This document shows, in pieces, positions 7,661 through 16,321 of a stretch of 29,901 bases of DNA. A program made the translations under genes and the position numbers. Each line of letters begins with the position of its first letter. Within the stretch, counting starts at the first letter, position 1. Source of the stretch: an uncultured Eubacterium sp. (GTDB taxonomy: Bacteria; Bacillota; Clostridia; Peptostreptococcales; Anaerovoracaceae); contig UQRM01000026.1 of the NCBI GenBank assembly GCA_900543485.1, forward strand, positions 1-29,901, read 5' to 3'. A model generated the notes under the pieces. That model saw only the letters and a program-made list of their open reading frames with translations. It had not been told where the DNA came from and searched no databases.

Positions 7661-8152
7661 CTATTTGTTCTTACCTTCATTGAATTCCCTGTCCAGCGCC
7701 ACGATATCTTCCTCCTGCTGTTTCTTGAAGTCCTTTATGGCCTGTCTCAGTCCCGCGTCAGCCGTGCTGAGTATCTGGACGGCCAGCAGCGCGGCGTTTT
7801 CCGCCCCGTCTATGGCTACCGTAGCCACAGGCACGCCCTTAGGCATCTGCACCACCGAGAGCAGTGAGTCCAGGCCATCCAGGGTGCTGGACTTCATCGG
7901 TATGCCTATGACAGGCAACGGAGTGGTGGCCGCCAGCACTCCCGCCAGGTGAGCCGCCTTTCCGGCTGCCGCGATGATACATCCGAAGCCGTTTTCTTCG
8001 GCTGCCGCCGCGAACGCCTCTGCCTGCTTTGGCGTCCTGTGAGCCGAGATTATCCTCGTCTCGTATTCCACATTGAATTTCTCAAGCATTTGTTCCGCTT
8101 TCTGGACTACCGGATAATCGGATTTACTGCCCATTACTATCGCTACTTTCAT
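7661..8152 (-). CDS. purE: N5-carboxyaminoimidazole ribonucleotide mutase / AIR carboxylase catalytic subunit
   Basis: PurE forms CAIR, either by rearranging N5-CAIR made by PurK or by direct carboxylation in class II enzymes. The 163-residue protein has [13 protein letters not shown], the active-site [18 protein letters not shown] and a central [17 protein letters not shown]. The ATG at 8152 is chosen over an upstream in-frame extension because GAGGAG lies just before it and the extension lacks PurE similarity. No purK is present nearby. I did not settle class I versus class II. Confidence 0.96.
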   Translation of the reverse strand: MKVAIVMGSKSDYPVVQKAEQMLEKFNVEYETRIISAHRTPKQAEAFAAAAEENGFGCIIAAAGKAAHLAGVLAATTPLPVIGIPMKSSTLDGLDSLLSVVQMPKGVPVATVAIDGAENAALLAVQILSTADAGLRQAIKDFKKQQEEDIVALDREFNEGKNK

Positions 8153-8187
8153 ATCTTTCTCCTCTTTCTGTGTTCTGCGGTTTTGCG

Positions 8188-8210
8188 CCGGACGCCGTTC
8201 TGCGTTCCGG
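8188..8210 (-). other. GC-rich hairpin between purL and purE
   Basis: CCGGA-A-CGC pairs with GCG-TCCGG around a six-base loop, in the 97-base gap between purL and purE, the longest gap among the first eight genes of the operon. There is no T-tract, so it is probably not a terminator. RNA processing or stabilisation is possible. Confidence 0.4.
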
Positions 8211-8249
8211 GGGTATCGTCCTGCCACACCGCCGCGCCCGCCGCCTCAT

Positions 8250-11200
8250 CTATTTGAAATATTTTACACCGGATTCGAATATCTTCTGGTCTTTGTCTCC
8301 CAGGACGTTCTTATAGACGTTATGGCCGATCCTCTCCGAATGGCCCATCTTTCCCAGCACTCTTCCGTCAGGCGACGTTATCCCTTCTATAGCCATCACC
8401 GAACCGTTAGGATTAAAGGCTATATCCATGGACGGATTGCCGTCGAAATCCACGTACTGAGTGGCTATCTGGCCGTTGGCCTTGAGTTTCTCCAATACGT
8501 CGCCACTGGCGATGAACCTTCCCTCGCCGTGAGATACAGGTATGGTGAACACGTCCCCCACATTGACGCCGGCCAGCCACGGTGACTTGACCGACGTGAT
8601 CCCTGTCCTTACCAGGCAGGAAGCATGCCGCCCTATCTTATTGTATGTGAGAGTAGGACTGTTCTCCGTACCGTCAACTATCTTCCCTTCCGGAACGAGT
8701 CCCAGCTTTATCAACGCCTGGAACCCGTTGCAGATACCCAGCATCAGGCCGTCTCTGTTTTCCAGCAGATCCGATACAGCATCGCTGATGCCAGGATTCC
8801 TGAAGACTGCCGTGATGAACTTGGCTGATCCGTCCGGCTCGTCTCCTCCCGAAAATCCGCCCGGTATCATTATGATCTGGCTGGATCTTATCTTCTGTTC
8901 CAGCTGACGGATAGATTCCTCCAATTGCGCCGTGGTCTGGTTCCTTATGATGTGTATATCGGCTTCGGCTCCCGCTTTACGGAACGCTCTCGCCGAATCC
9001 ATCTCACAGTTGGTCCCCGGAAATGCCGGTATCACCACTCTCGGCTTGGCTATCCTGACAGCCGGTCCTGATGTGTTCCTCTGGATATATACCGGTTGCT
9101 CTACAGGCGTGTCATCAGAGGAATCCCTGAAGTCCGGCGTCCTTACAGGGAAAACTCCTTCAAGAGGCTCCTGCCAGCGCTTCGTCAGTTCCTTTATATC
9201 CTCCGATTTCCCGTTGACAGTGATGTTCCTGCCAGCTGTCGTGCTGCCCAGCACTGTGTATACGGAACCGGACATGAGGCGGTCTATTCTTTCCCCCGCA
9301 GGTATCTCTATCACCAGAGAACCGAACATCGGCGAAAGTATATCGCCTTCCACTTTCACATCGACGCCTATCCTGTTCCCCACAGCCATCCTGACCAGGG
9401 TCATATAAAGTCCGCCGCGGCCAATGGCGTCCGCCGCCAGTATCTTGCCTCTGGCAGCCAGCTCTCTTATCTTGAGAAGATTGTTCCTGTATATATCAAA
9501 ATCTATCACTCCGTCCTTGTCTATAGGCGCTGTCACTGCCACCAGATGGCTTCCGGCGTATTTGAACTCGGTGGAAAGCACCTCTCCTGCATCTATGGTC
9601 GTGATAGCGAATGATGCCAGCGTTGGCGGTACGTCTATATCCATAAATGTTCCCGACATGCTGTCCTTTCCGCCTATAGCCGGTATCTCCAGCTCCTTCT
9701 GTACTCTCAGCGCACCCAGGAGCGCAGCCATCGGCTTGCCCCATCTCTGCGGCTCCTCCCCCAGTTTTTCGAAGTATTCCTGGAAAGTGAGCCTTATGTT
9801 CCTGTAATCGCCTCCCATAGCGGCTATCTTGGTGACGGAATCCACTACCGCGTAGAGAGCTCCGTGGAATGGACTCCTCATGGCCAGCTCAGGATCGAAG
9901 CCATAGCTCATGATGGTAGCCGTATCTGTTTCCCCACGGGTCACCGGAAGCTTGGCAGCCATCCCGGCAGCCGGTGAGAGCTGATATCTTCCTCCCAGCG
10001 GCATCAGTACCGTAGCCGCGCCAATGGTACTGTCGAACATCTCTGTCAGCCCTTTCTTGCTGCAGCAGTTTAGATCTGTCAGCAGCTGCTCTCTTGTCCT
10101 GTTCTCCTTCAGGATATCGGAAAGGTCTCCGGACGACTGTGCCACAAACTTCGGATCTGCGGCAAAAGCTTTCGCGAACTGCTGAGCTCCGTTAGTATTG
10201 AGAAAATCTCTGGAAATATCCAATATACACTTTTCACGCCAGTACATCCTCACCCTGTTAGTGTCGGTGACCGTCGCTACGATCGTCGCTTCCAGATTCT
10301 CCTCATCGGCATACCCGATGAATTCCTCCGCCCTGTCGGCGTCTATGACAACAGCCATTCTCTCCTGGGATTCGGAAATGGCCAGCTCCGTACCGTCCAG
10401 TCCCTCGTATTTCTTAGGTACCAGATCCAGATTTATATCCAGTCCATCGGCCAGCTCGCCGATAGCTACGGAAACACCTCCGGCTCCGAAGTCATTGCAG
10501 CGTTTTATCAGATTAGCCACTTCTTTTCTCCTGAAGAGACGCTGTATGTTCCTCTCAACAGGCGGGTTTCCTTTCTGGACCTCAGCCCCGCACTGAAGGA
10601 TAGATTCTTCCGTATGCTCCTTCGAGGAGCCGGTAGCTCCTCCACAGCCATCTCTTCCCGTTCTTCCGCCTACCAGAACGATGATATCTCCCTTCTGAGG
10701 AGTCTTCCTTATGACGTGATCGGCAGGAGCCGCGCCTACTACCGCGCCGATCTCCATCCTCTTGGCCACGTAGTTTTCATGGTATACCTCATCCACAAGC
10801 CCTGTAGCCAGACCTATCTGGTTTCCGTAAGAGCTGTACCCCTGAGCGGCTTCCCTGGTTATCTTTCTCTGCGGCAGCTTGCCGTTGATAGTCTCCTCTA
10901 TAGGCCTTCTCGGATCAGCGGCTCCCGTGACGCGCATGGCCTGGTACACATATACTCTGCCGGAAAGCGGATCTCTTATGGCTCCGCCCAGACATGTGGC
11001 AGCGCCGCCAAAAGGCTCTATTTCCGTCGGATGGTTGTGGGTCTCGTTCTTGAACATCACAAGCCAGTCCTCTTCTTTCCCGTCTATCCTGGCTTTCACT
11101 TTGATGCTGCAGGCGTTTATCTCCTCAGACTCATCCAGATCATTCACCTTGCCATACTTCTTGAGATACTTCGCTCCTATGCAGGCCATATCCATCAGGC

Positions 11201-12014
11201 ACAGATTCTTTTCCTTCGCACCGTATACCTCTTTCCTCATATCGAGATACTGGGCAAATGCCTGAGCCACCAGTCTGCCGTAAGGGCTGTCATCGAAGCC
11301 CACGTCCCTGAGAGTGGTATTGAACGTAGTATGTCTGCAATGATCTGACCAGTAGGTGTCTATGACCTTCAGCTCAGTCAGGGTCGGATCGCGTCTTTCT
11401 TCATCTCTGTAATACTGCTGTACGAAAGCGATATCGGCAGTGCTCATGGCGAAGCCCATCTCTTTTCTGTACCCCTCCAGCGCACTTTCTGTCATCGTCC
11501 TGAACCCGTCTATCACAGGCACGTCTTCAGGCGGCACCGTCTCCATCGCCAGATCGTCCGGCTTTTCCATGGCCGCTATCTGGGAATCCACCGGGTTCAC
11601 ACAGTATTTCTTTATAGCCTCCAGGTCTTTTCCGTCTATGTCGCCTTCCAACACTATGGTCCTGGCAAACTTCACCACCGCTTCAGCTTCCGTATTCATC
11701 AGCTTTATACATTGAGCCGCCGAATCGGCCCTCTGATCATACTGCCCCGGCAGATATTCCACCGCAAAAAAAACAGCAGAACCTGCATCCTCAGGCATCG
11801 TTTCCTCGTATACGATATCTATGGCAGGTTCCGCGAATACCGTGTATTTAGCCGCTTCGTATGTAGCGTCGTCTATCCCGTCCATGTCATAACGGTTGAG
11901 AATCCTCACTCCCGACAGTCCGTCAATGTGCAAATTCTCCTTCACATCATTAAAAAGCGCTTCAGCTTCCACATCGAAGCCTTTTTTCTTTTCAACGTAA
12001 ATCCTTCTTACCAT
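8250..12014 (-). CDS. purL: Phosphoribosylformylglycinamidine synthase, single-chain
   Basis: PurL converts FGAR to FGAM with glutamine and ATP. This is the long single-chain form, 1254 residues, fusing synthetase and glutaminase domains rather than separate PurS, PurL and PurQ. Visible motifs include YWSDHCRHTTF and FKNETHNHPTEIEPFGGAAT in the synthetase part. The C-terminal class I glutaminase has LMLGICNGFQ (nucleophile C1095), PVSHGEGRF, and the GHSER His-Glu pair near residues 1225-1227. The ATG at 12014 is favoured, with AAGGA 10 bases upstream; a TTG at 12044 is in frame but has poorer context. It is the first gene of the pur operon, behind a PurBox-like operator. Its glutaminase is intact, unlike that of PurF. 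Confidence 0.96.
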   Translation of the reverse strand: MVRRIYVEKKKGFDVEAEALFNDVKENLHIDGLSGVRILNRYDMDGIDDATYEAAKYTVFAEPAIDIVYEETMPEDAGSAVFFAVEYLPGQYDQRADSAAQCIKLMNTEAEAVVKFARTIVLEGDIDGKDLEAIKKYCVNPVDSQIAAMEKPDDLAMETVPPEDVPVIDGFRTMTESALEGYRKEMGFAMSTADIAFVQQYYRDEERRDPTLTELKVIDTYWSDHCRHTTFNTTLRDVGFDDSPYGRLVAQAFAQYLDMRKEVYGAKEKNLCLMDMACIGAKYLKKYGKVNDLDESEEINACSIKVKARIDGKEEDWLVMFKNETHNHPTEIEPFGGAATCLGGAIRDPLSGRVYVYQAMRVTGAADPRRPIEETINGKLPQRKITREAAQGYSSYGNQIGLATGLVDEVYHENYVAKRMEIGAVVGAAPADHVIRKTPQKGDIIVLVGGRTGRDGCGGATGSSKEHTEESILQCGAEVQKGNPPVERNIQRLFRRKEVANLIKRCNDFGAGGVSVAIGELADGLDINLDLVPKKYEGLDGTELAISESQERMAVVIDADRAEEFIGYADEENLEATIVATVTDTNRVRMYWREKCILDISRDFLNTNGAQQFAKAFAADPKFVAQSSGDLSDILKENRTREQLLTDLNCCSKKGLTEMFDSTIGAATVLMPLGGRYQLSPAAGMAAKLPVTRGETDTATIMSYGFDPELAMRSPFHGALYAVVDSVTKIAAMGGDYRNIRLTFQEYFEKLGEEPQRWGKPMAALLGALRVQKELEIPAIGGKDSMSGTFMDIDVPPTLASFAITTIDAGEVLSTEFKYAGSHLVAVTAPIDKDGVIDFDIYRNNLLKIRELAARGKILAADAIGRGGLYMTLVRMAVGNRIGVDVKVEGDILSPMFGSLVIEIPAGERIDRLMSGSVYTVLGSTTAGRNITVNGKSEDIKELTKRWQEPLEGVFPVRTPDFRDSSDDTPVEQPVYIQRNTSGPAVRIAKPRVVIPAFPGTNCEMDSARAFRKAGAEADIHIIRNQTTAQLEESIRQLEQKIRSSQIIMIPGGFSGGDEPDGSAKFITAVFRNPGISDAVSDLLENRDGLMLGICNGFQALIKLGLVPEGKIVDGTENSPTLTYNKIGRHASCLVRTGITSVKSPWLAGVNVGDVFTIPVSHGEGRFIASGDVLEKLKANGQIATQYVDFDGNPSMDIAFNPNGSVMAIEGITSPDGRVLGKMGHSERIGHNVYKNVLGDKDQKIFESGVKYFK

Positions 12015-12071
12015 CGGTCCATTGTCCTTTCCGAATAACACCAATATCCCAACTTATCATTTCATATGTTA

Positions 12072-12100
12072 ATGTTAGCACTTTTAACGTGTCATATCAA
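12072..12100 (-). promoter_or_regulatory. Probable promoter of the pur operon
   Basis: On the minus strand TTGATA (12100-12095), a 17-base spacer, and TAACAT (12077-12072) lie about 60-85 bases upstream of purL. The -10 is weak. The position just downstream of the PurBox pair supports it. Confidence 0.55.
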
Positions 12101-12134
12101 CGTTTTTCACCCGAAAACTTTTGAAATTTGTTCT

Positions 12135-12178
12135 TTTTACGAACATTTTATATTTATTTATATTTATTGTTCGTCTTT
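12135..12178. promoter_or_regulatory. PurBox-like operator (inverted repeat)
   Basis: Plus strand TTTTACGAACATT (12135-12147) faces AAAGACGAACAAT on the other strand (12178-12166), with 18 bases between. Both share the core ACGAACAWT. This resembles the Bacillus PurR PurBox AWWWCCGAACWWT, found as inverted pairs 16-17 bases apart upstream of pur promoters. It lies upstream of the -35 of the pur operon. A PurR homologue, relieved by PRPP, is the inferred regulator. Confidence 0.65.
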
Positions 12179-12180
12179 AG

Positions 12181-12398
12181 CCGCGGTACGGCGGCCATCA
12201 CCCGTTTCTCGCCGGCATATATTTCGTGCCTGGCAGCCAGTTTCTACGTCAGAAATACTGCCACTCATATTCCTCACACATGCTTTTCAGCGTTTCTTCA
12301 CACTGATGTCTCCAAATCAGCATATACGACTGCTATTATATAATCACTCCAAGAGGAAAAGACACCTCTCCTAATAAATAGTAAATTAGTGTGATGAC
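12181..12398. other. Gene-free, structured stretch upstream of the pur operator
   Basis: No convincing coding sequence is visible. On the minus strand several hairpins can form: GGCAG..TTTCT/AGAAA..CTGCC near 12230-12260, GCCGC/GCGGC near 12180-12197, and AGAGG/CCTCT near 12352-12370. A TATAAT lies near 12335 on the minus strand without a good -35. A long leader or small RNA is possible. No known purine, PRPP or ppGpp riboswitch signature was recognised. Confidence 0.35.
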
Positions 12399-12400
12399 AG

Positions 12401-12439
12401 CGAAAAAGCTGCACGGGCAGAGCCCGGGCAGCTTTTTCG
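12401..12439. terminator. Long bidirectional terminator hairpin
   Basis: CGAAAAAGCTGC (12401-12412) pairs perfectly with GCAGCTTTTTCG (12428-12439), and the loop folds further as GGGC/GCCC. The A-run/T-run at the stem ends allows termination in both directions. It insulates the pur operator region from the cysK side. Confidence 0.7.
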
Positions 12440-12449
12440 TCTGTGTACC

Positions 12450-12482
12450 CGACGTCCCATATCAGCCGGGGACCGGACGTCG
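12450..12482. other. Hairpin between the two terminators
   Basis: CGACGTC (12450-12456) pairs with GACGTCG (12476-12482). There is no T-tract. It lies between two terminator hairpins, giving three consecutive stem-loops in about 155 bases. Confidence 0.4.
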
Positions 12483-12500
12483 AAAGCGATCTGCCGTGAA

Positions 12501-12556
12501 AAAAGGAGCTGGCGCATCGATACTTTTTCATTGACGCGACAGCTCCAGCTCCTTTT
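12501..12556 (-). terminator. Terminator of cysK
   Basis: AAAAGGAGCTGG (12501-12512) pairs with CCAGCTCCTTTT (12545-12556). It begins six bases after the cysK stop codon on the minus strand and ends in a T-run in that direction. Confidence 0.75.
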
Positions 12557-12561
12557 CTTCA

Positions 12562-13479
12562 TCAGAATATGCTCAAATATCTCTCTCCTGTATCCGGCAG
12601 AACGACGACTATCCTCTTCCCTGTGTTCTCCTCTCTGGCAGCCACCTGCCCTGCCGCGTACAATGCGGCTCCCGACGAGACTCCCGTAAGAAGACCTTCT
12701 GTGCGAGCCAGCTCCTTCATCGTATCGAGGGCGTCATCATCCGTAACAGTGATTATCTCGTCCATTATATCCACATCAAGGACATCCGGCACGAAGTTGG
12801 CGCCTATACCCTGTATCTTATGAGGCGCGGCTTTCCCTTCCGTCACCAGCGGCGACGCTGCCGGCTCCACTCCCACGATCCTGACAGATGGATCCTTCTC
12901 TTTGAGATACCTCCCGACTCCCGTCACCGTACCACCTGTACCGAAAGCCGACACGAAAACATCCAGCTTTCCGTCAGTGTCACGCCATATCTCAGGAGCT
13001 GTAGTCTCATAATGAGCCTGCGGATTGGCAGGATTCTCAAACTGTCCGGCAATGATGCTGCCCGGTATCTCCCTGGCCAGCTGATCAGCCTTCTCCAGGC
13101 TCCCTTTCATCCCCAGCGATTTGTCGGTGAGCACCAGTTCAGCTCCCAGCGCTGCCAGAAGCTTTCTTCTTTCCACGCTCATACTCTCCGGCATTACCAT
13201 GATAGCCTTGTACCCTCTTGCCGCCGCTGTCATAGCAAGTCCCACTCCGGTATTTCCGCTCGTAGGCTCTATTATCGTTCCTCCCGGCTTCAGTCTGCCG
13301 CTCTTCTCCGCTTCGATTATCATATTGTAACCTACTCTGTCCTTGATGCTCCCTGCCGGATTGAACAGCTCCACCTTGGCCACTATCTCCCCGCGGGCGC
13401 CGAAGCGCTCCTCCATCTTCTTCAGCCTCAAAAGCGGCGTATCGCCTATCAATTCTGTCACTGTATTCTTTATATTCAT
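12562..13479 (-). CDS. cysK: Cysteine synthase (O-acetylserine sulfhydrylase)
   Basis: This PLP enzyme makes cysteine from O-acetylserine and sulfide in the cytosol. The 305-residue product has IGDTPLLRL at the start, FNPAGSIKDR with the PLP lysine K46, PTSGNTGVGLAM that binds substrate and cofactor, and GTGGTVTGVGRYLK for phosphate binding. It ends in VVLPDTGERYLS, a common cysteine synthase tail. The ATG at 13479 has GGAGG 5 bases upstream. The gene lies 61 bases downstream of a histidine phosphatase gene and may share its transcript. A GCCGG/CCGGC hairpin sits in the gap. I see no T-box or SAM riboswitch. Confidence 0.95.
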   Translation of the reverse strand: MNIKNTVTELIGDTPLLRLKKMEERFGARGEIVAKVELFNPAGSIKDRVGYNMIIEAEKSGRLKPGGTIIEPTSGNTGVGLAMTAAARGYKAIMVMPESMSVERRKLLAALGAELVLTDKSLGMKGSLEKADQLAREIPGSIIAGQFENPANPQAHYETTAPEIWRDTDGKLDVFVSAFGTGGTVTGVGRYLKEKDPSVRIVGVEPAASPLVTEGKAAPHKIQGIGANFVPDVLDVDIMDEIITVTDDDALDTMKELARTEGLLTGVSSGAALYAAGQVAAREENTGKRIVVVLPDTGERYLSIF

Positions 13480-13540
13480 AATTACCTCCTTGCCGGTAGA
13501 TCCGGCCATTCAACTTTTTCCGCGGATCAAGCGCTGTATA

Positions 13541-14161
13541 TCAGAATTTCTCGGTATCGATCACGGCGCCATCCTCCAGAAACAACATATATCCGTGTCC
13601 CGGATCAGGTATCCATCTGTAGAAATTATCCTTCTGCCGCGGGTATATGCTCTCCAGTATGGCAGATATGGTGCCGCCGTGGCACACCGTTATGGAAAGG
13701 GCATCCTGATCCTTGTGTCTCATCGCCAGCATTTTCCCGGCATGCCTGTTTTTCAGATCTTCAAATCCCCTCACGACTCTTTTGTAAAAAGCCATCAGGC
13801 TCTCTCCGTTGGGTGGCGCCAGCGAACCCATAACGTCTGACCTCCATATCCTGTACTCCTCTGAATCCTTGAGCTCCCCATGGCTCTTCATCTCATAATC
13901 CCCGAAATTTATCTCCCTCAGACTTTCCAGCGTCTCATGCTTCCTCTGGCCATATATCAATTCCAGCGTCTGTTCCGTCCGCTTCAGCCCGCTGGTGTAG
14001 AAATCCGCACCGTCGCCTTCAGGATAGATCCCCGCGGCAGCCAGTTCCTTCAGCTGATATATCCCCTCTTCAGCTAACGGGATATCGGCAAACCCGTAAT
14101 ATAGTTTGTTCTTATTTCCTTCCGTTATTCCATGCCTTATGAGGCATATCCTGGATTCCAT
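13541..14161 (-). CDS. Histidine phosphatase family protein
   Basis: The 206-residue protein has the RHG motif LIRHGITEGN with phospho-acceptor H10, the later YTSGLKRTEQTLELI segment, and the second catalytic histidine in ITVCHGGTIS. These define the histidine phosphatase superfamily (phosphoglycerate mutase-like and alpha-ribazole phosphatase-like enzymes). The substrate cannot be read from the sequence. It is not obviously CobC, since no cobalamin genes are near. The ATG at 14161 has GGAGG 5 bases upstream; the reading frame stays open far upstream but without a ribosome site. Confidence 0.85.
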   Translation of the reverse strand: MESRICLIRHGITEGNKNKLYYGFADIPLAEEGIYQLKELAAAGIYPEGDGADFYTSGLKRTEQTLELIYGQRKHETLESLREINFGDYEMKSHGELKDSEEYRIWRSDVMGSLAPPNGESLMAFYKRVVRGFEDLKNRHAGKMLAMRHKDQDALSITVCHGGTISAILESIYPRQKDNFYRWIPDPGHGYMLFLEDGAVIDTEKF

Positions 14162-14209
14162 CTTATCCTCCCTCTCACGCCGCTCTGTTCCGGGCGAGCA
14201 GCTATAACT

Positions 14210-14238
14210 ACTATACCACAAATATCCCATCTGAAAAA
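14210..14238 (-). promoter_or_regulatory. Probable promoter of the histidine phosphatase-cysK unit
   Basis: On the minus strand an extended -10, TGGTATAGT (TATAGT at 14215-14210), has a weak TTTTTC 17 bases upstream. It lies about 50 bases before the phosphatase start. Confidence 0.45.
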
Positions 14239-14284
14239 TGTAGATTCGGTTAAATTCTTCCGACTGCCGGCAATGGCTTTCCCA

Positions 14285-14313
14285 TTGATAAAACTGCCTT
14301 TTACTGCTATACT
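14285..14313 (+). promoter_or_regulatory. Promoter of the eamA-larE-mazG operon
   Basis: TTGATA (14285-14290), a 17-base spacer, and TATACT (14308-14313) give a near-consensus sigma-A promoter. The predicted start near 14320 lies 80 bases before the transporter gene. Confidence 0.7.
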
Positions 14314-14399
14314 TTTCAATGGATCCCGCAGTGGAAAGTTTTCGCAGGACACGATGTCGCCAGCGATACACGATCTCATAATGAAAGGAATTTGATAGC

Positions 14400-15380
14400 A
14401 TGGGTGTCAAAGCCAAATCTACCATCAGTTTGTTCATAACAGCCATAATATGGGGGTCAGCCTTCGTAGCTCAGAAAATGGGACTGGAATCCATCGGGTC
14501 TCTTTACTTCAGTGCATTCAGGATGCTGTTAGGGTCAGGTGTGCTGGCACTGATGGCGTTGATCCTCGATTTTACCAGGAAGCGGCGGGAAGCAGGCGGC
14601 ACAGACAGCACAGACAGCGCGGACGATACGGACAACGAGGCTAATACAGATGCCTCGGGGAGGAGGACTCTCAGGATCGGAGGGCTTGTATGCGGTATCG
14701 TCATCTTCTTCGCCTTCAACCTGCAACAACTGGGCCTCGTCTCTGTAGATGCCGGAAAGACCGGGTTCATCACAGCCCTTTACATCGTCATCGTACCCTT
14801 CCTCAGCATTTTCCTCAAGCACAGGACGACGCTTTTCAACTGGCTGGGCGCTGTCATCGGAGTCGCCGGGCTCTATTTCCTGTGTATCACCGAAAACTTC
14901 ACGATAATGCGCGGCGATATCATCGTAATGGTCGGCGCTTTCTTCTGGGCAGCTCACATCCTGTGTATCGACCACTTCGCGCCGAAAGTAAATATACTGA
15001 AACTCAACGCCTACCAGTTTCTCATCGCCGGGCTCATGAGCCTGGCCTCGGCTATGGCTCTGGAGGATATAACCTTCGACGCTGTCCTGAGCGCCGCTCC
15101 GGCGATCTGTTATACAGCGGTCTTTTCCACGGCTATCGCCTATTCTTTTCAGGCCTATGGACAAAAGGGCCTCAACCCGACGGTAGCCTCGATAATACTG
15201 AGTACCGAAGCGCTGTTCGCGGTCATCTTCGGATGTCTGTTCCTGAATGAAACACTGACATCCCGTGAGCTCATCGGATGTGGTCTCATGTTCACCGCGG
15301 TCATCCTCGCTCAGATACCGTCGAAGCCTCGTGGTGAAACGCCGCAGCCGACATCACGGGACAAAGGGAAGGCTCTGTGA
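14400..15380 (+). CDS. EamA/DMT-superfamily transporter
   Basis: The 326-residue protein is an integral membrane carrier of the drug/metabolite transporter superfamily, with two EamA halves and about ten membrane segments. It opens with SLFITAIIWGSAFVAQKMGLE, typical of EamA first helices. The second half ends in LSTEALFAVIFGCLFLNETL, the conserved helix pair with Asn-Glu. Residues 60-92 form an unusual hydrophilic loop rich in Asp, Thr and Ser between helices 2 and 3. The substrate is unknown. AAAGGA lies about 10 bases before the ATG. The next open frame overlaps its stop, but the likely larE start is about 40 bases further on. Confidence 0.85.
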   Translation: MGVKAKSTISLFITAIIWGSAFVAQKMGLESIGSLYFSAFRMLLGSGVLALMALILDFTRKRREAGGTDSTDSADDTDNEANTDASGRRTLRIGGLVCGIVIFFAFNLQQLGLVSVDAGKTGFITALYIVIVPFLSIFLKHRTTLFNWLGAVIGVAGLYFLCITENFTIMRGDIIVMVGAFFWAAHILCIDHFAPKVNILKLNAYQFLIAGLMSLASAMALEDITFDAVLSAAPAICYTAVFSTAIAYSFQAYGQKGLNPTVASIILSTEALFAVIFGCLFLNETLTSRELIGCGLMFTAVILAQIPSKPRGETPQPTSRDKGKAL

Positions 15381-15421
15381 AAATTGTCCAGGCAAAAGAT
15401 ATTCAGGGAAAGGAGAGATAT

Positions 15422-16315
15422 ATGATGGATAATACAAAGGTGACAAAAGTTCCGGACAAAAAACTGCAGGAACTGAAAAATATACTGACAGGTTACGGTA
15501 AAATCTCCGTAGCCCTTTCAGGCGGCGTAGACAGCGTATTCCTGCTGACCTTTTCCTGCCGCGTGCTGGGGAATGAAAATGTCAGTGCCATTACAGCCAC
15601 AGGGCCCCACTTCGCCGACGACGAAACTGATTACGCAGCCCGTCTGTGCGATGCGCTCCACATCCGGCACAAGGCCGTATCCATGGATGGCATCCTGGAC
15701 GTGATAGGAGATAATCCTCCCGACAGATGCTACATATGCAAACGAGAGATCTTTTCCTCGCTGAAAGAGCTTGCTTCATCGGAAAACAGCATTCTGGCAG
15801 ACGGGACTAACCTGGACGACATGGATGACTACAGGCCGGGATACAGAGCCATTACCGAGCTGGGCATCTCCAGTCCGCTGAAAGATGCCGGTCTTACGAA
15901 AGACGAGATCCGCCTTTCTCTGGAATCCCTGGCTGAAGAAGACTCTGCCATCAGACAGACCCTGACGATACCTTCCGGCGACGGCAAAACGATGGCTATA
16001 TGGGAAAAGCCTGCTTTTGCCTGCCTCGCTTCGCGGATACCTTACGGCGAACGGCTCACGGAGGAAAAGCTTACAGCAGTCTACAAAGCCGAAAATCTTT
16101 TAAAAGAGCTGGGATTCAGGCAGATACGGGTACGTCATCACGGTGACGTGGCCAGGATAGAAGTCCTGCCCGAAGACAGGGAAAAATTTTTCGACACTAC
16201 ATTCATGGATGAAGTCAACGAGGGTATCAAAGCCTGCGGCTTCAAGTTTGCCGCCCTCGATCTGGCCGGATACAGGATGGGCAATCTCAATCAGCAAACT
16301 GTGAAAAGGAGGTAA
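15422..16315 (+). CDS. larE: LarE-like ATP-dependent sacrificial sulfur transferase
   Basis: LarE proteins adenylate a pyridinium dinucleotide carboxylate and donate sulfur to it while building the nickel-pincer cofactor of lactate racemase. The product from this start is about 297 residues. It has the PP-loop SGGVDS (residues 33-38), RCYICK (C103, C106), DGTNLDD, and KPAFACLASRIPYG with C201 at the place of the sulfur-giving cysteine. The three cysteines may instead hold an Fe-S cluster, as reported for some LarE proteins. The ATG at 15422 is chosen because GGAG lies just upstream; a GTG at 15377 overlapping the transporter stop is in frame. No larA, larB or larC is nearby, so another thiolation role is possible. 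Confidence 0.82.
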   Translation: MMDNTKVTKVPDKKLQELKNILTGYGKISVALSGGVDSVFLLTFSCRVLGNENVSAITATGPHFADDETDYAARLCDALHIRHKAVSMDGILDVIGDNPPDRCYICKREIFSSLKELASSENSILADGTNLDDMDDYRPGYRAITELGISSPLKDAGLTKDEIRLSLESLAEEDSAIRQTLTIPSGDGKTMAIWEKPAFACLASRIPYGERLTEEKLTAVYKAENLLKELGFRQIRVRHHGDVARIEVLPEDREKFFDTTFMDEVNEGIKACGFKFAALDLAGYRMGNLNQQTVKRR

Positions 16316-16321
16316 GGATAT

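Noticed and set aside
6627..7952. A 441-codon plus-strand frame opposite purM, purC and purE
   Set aside because: It is a codon-bias shadow of three well-supported genes and carries no domain of its own.
12050..12400. Purine or PRPP riboswitch ahead of purL
   Set aside because: The conserved core of the purine aptamer and other riboswitch signatures I know were not found on the minus strand; the PurBox pair explains regulation better.
12298..12531. A 77-codon minus-strand frame between cysK and purL
   Set aside because: It runs through two hairpin structures, lacks a ribosome site and similarity, and is better explained as terminator DNA.
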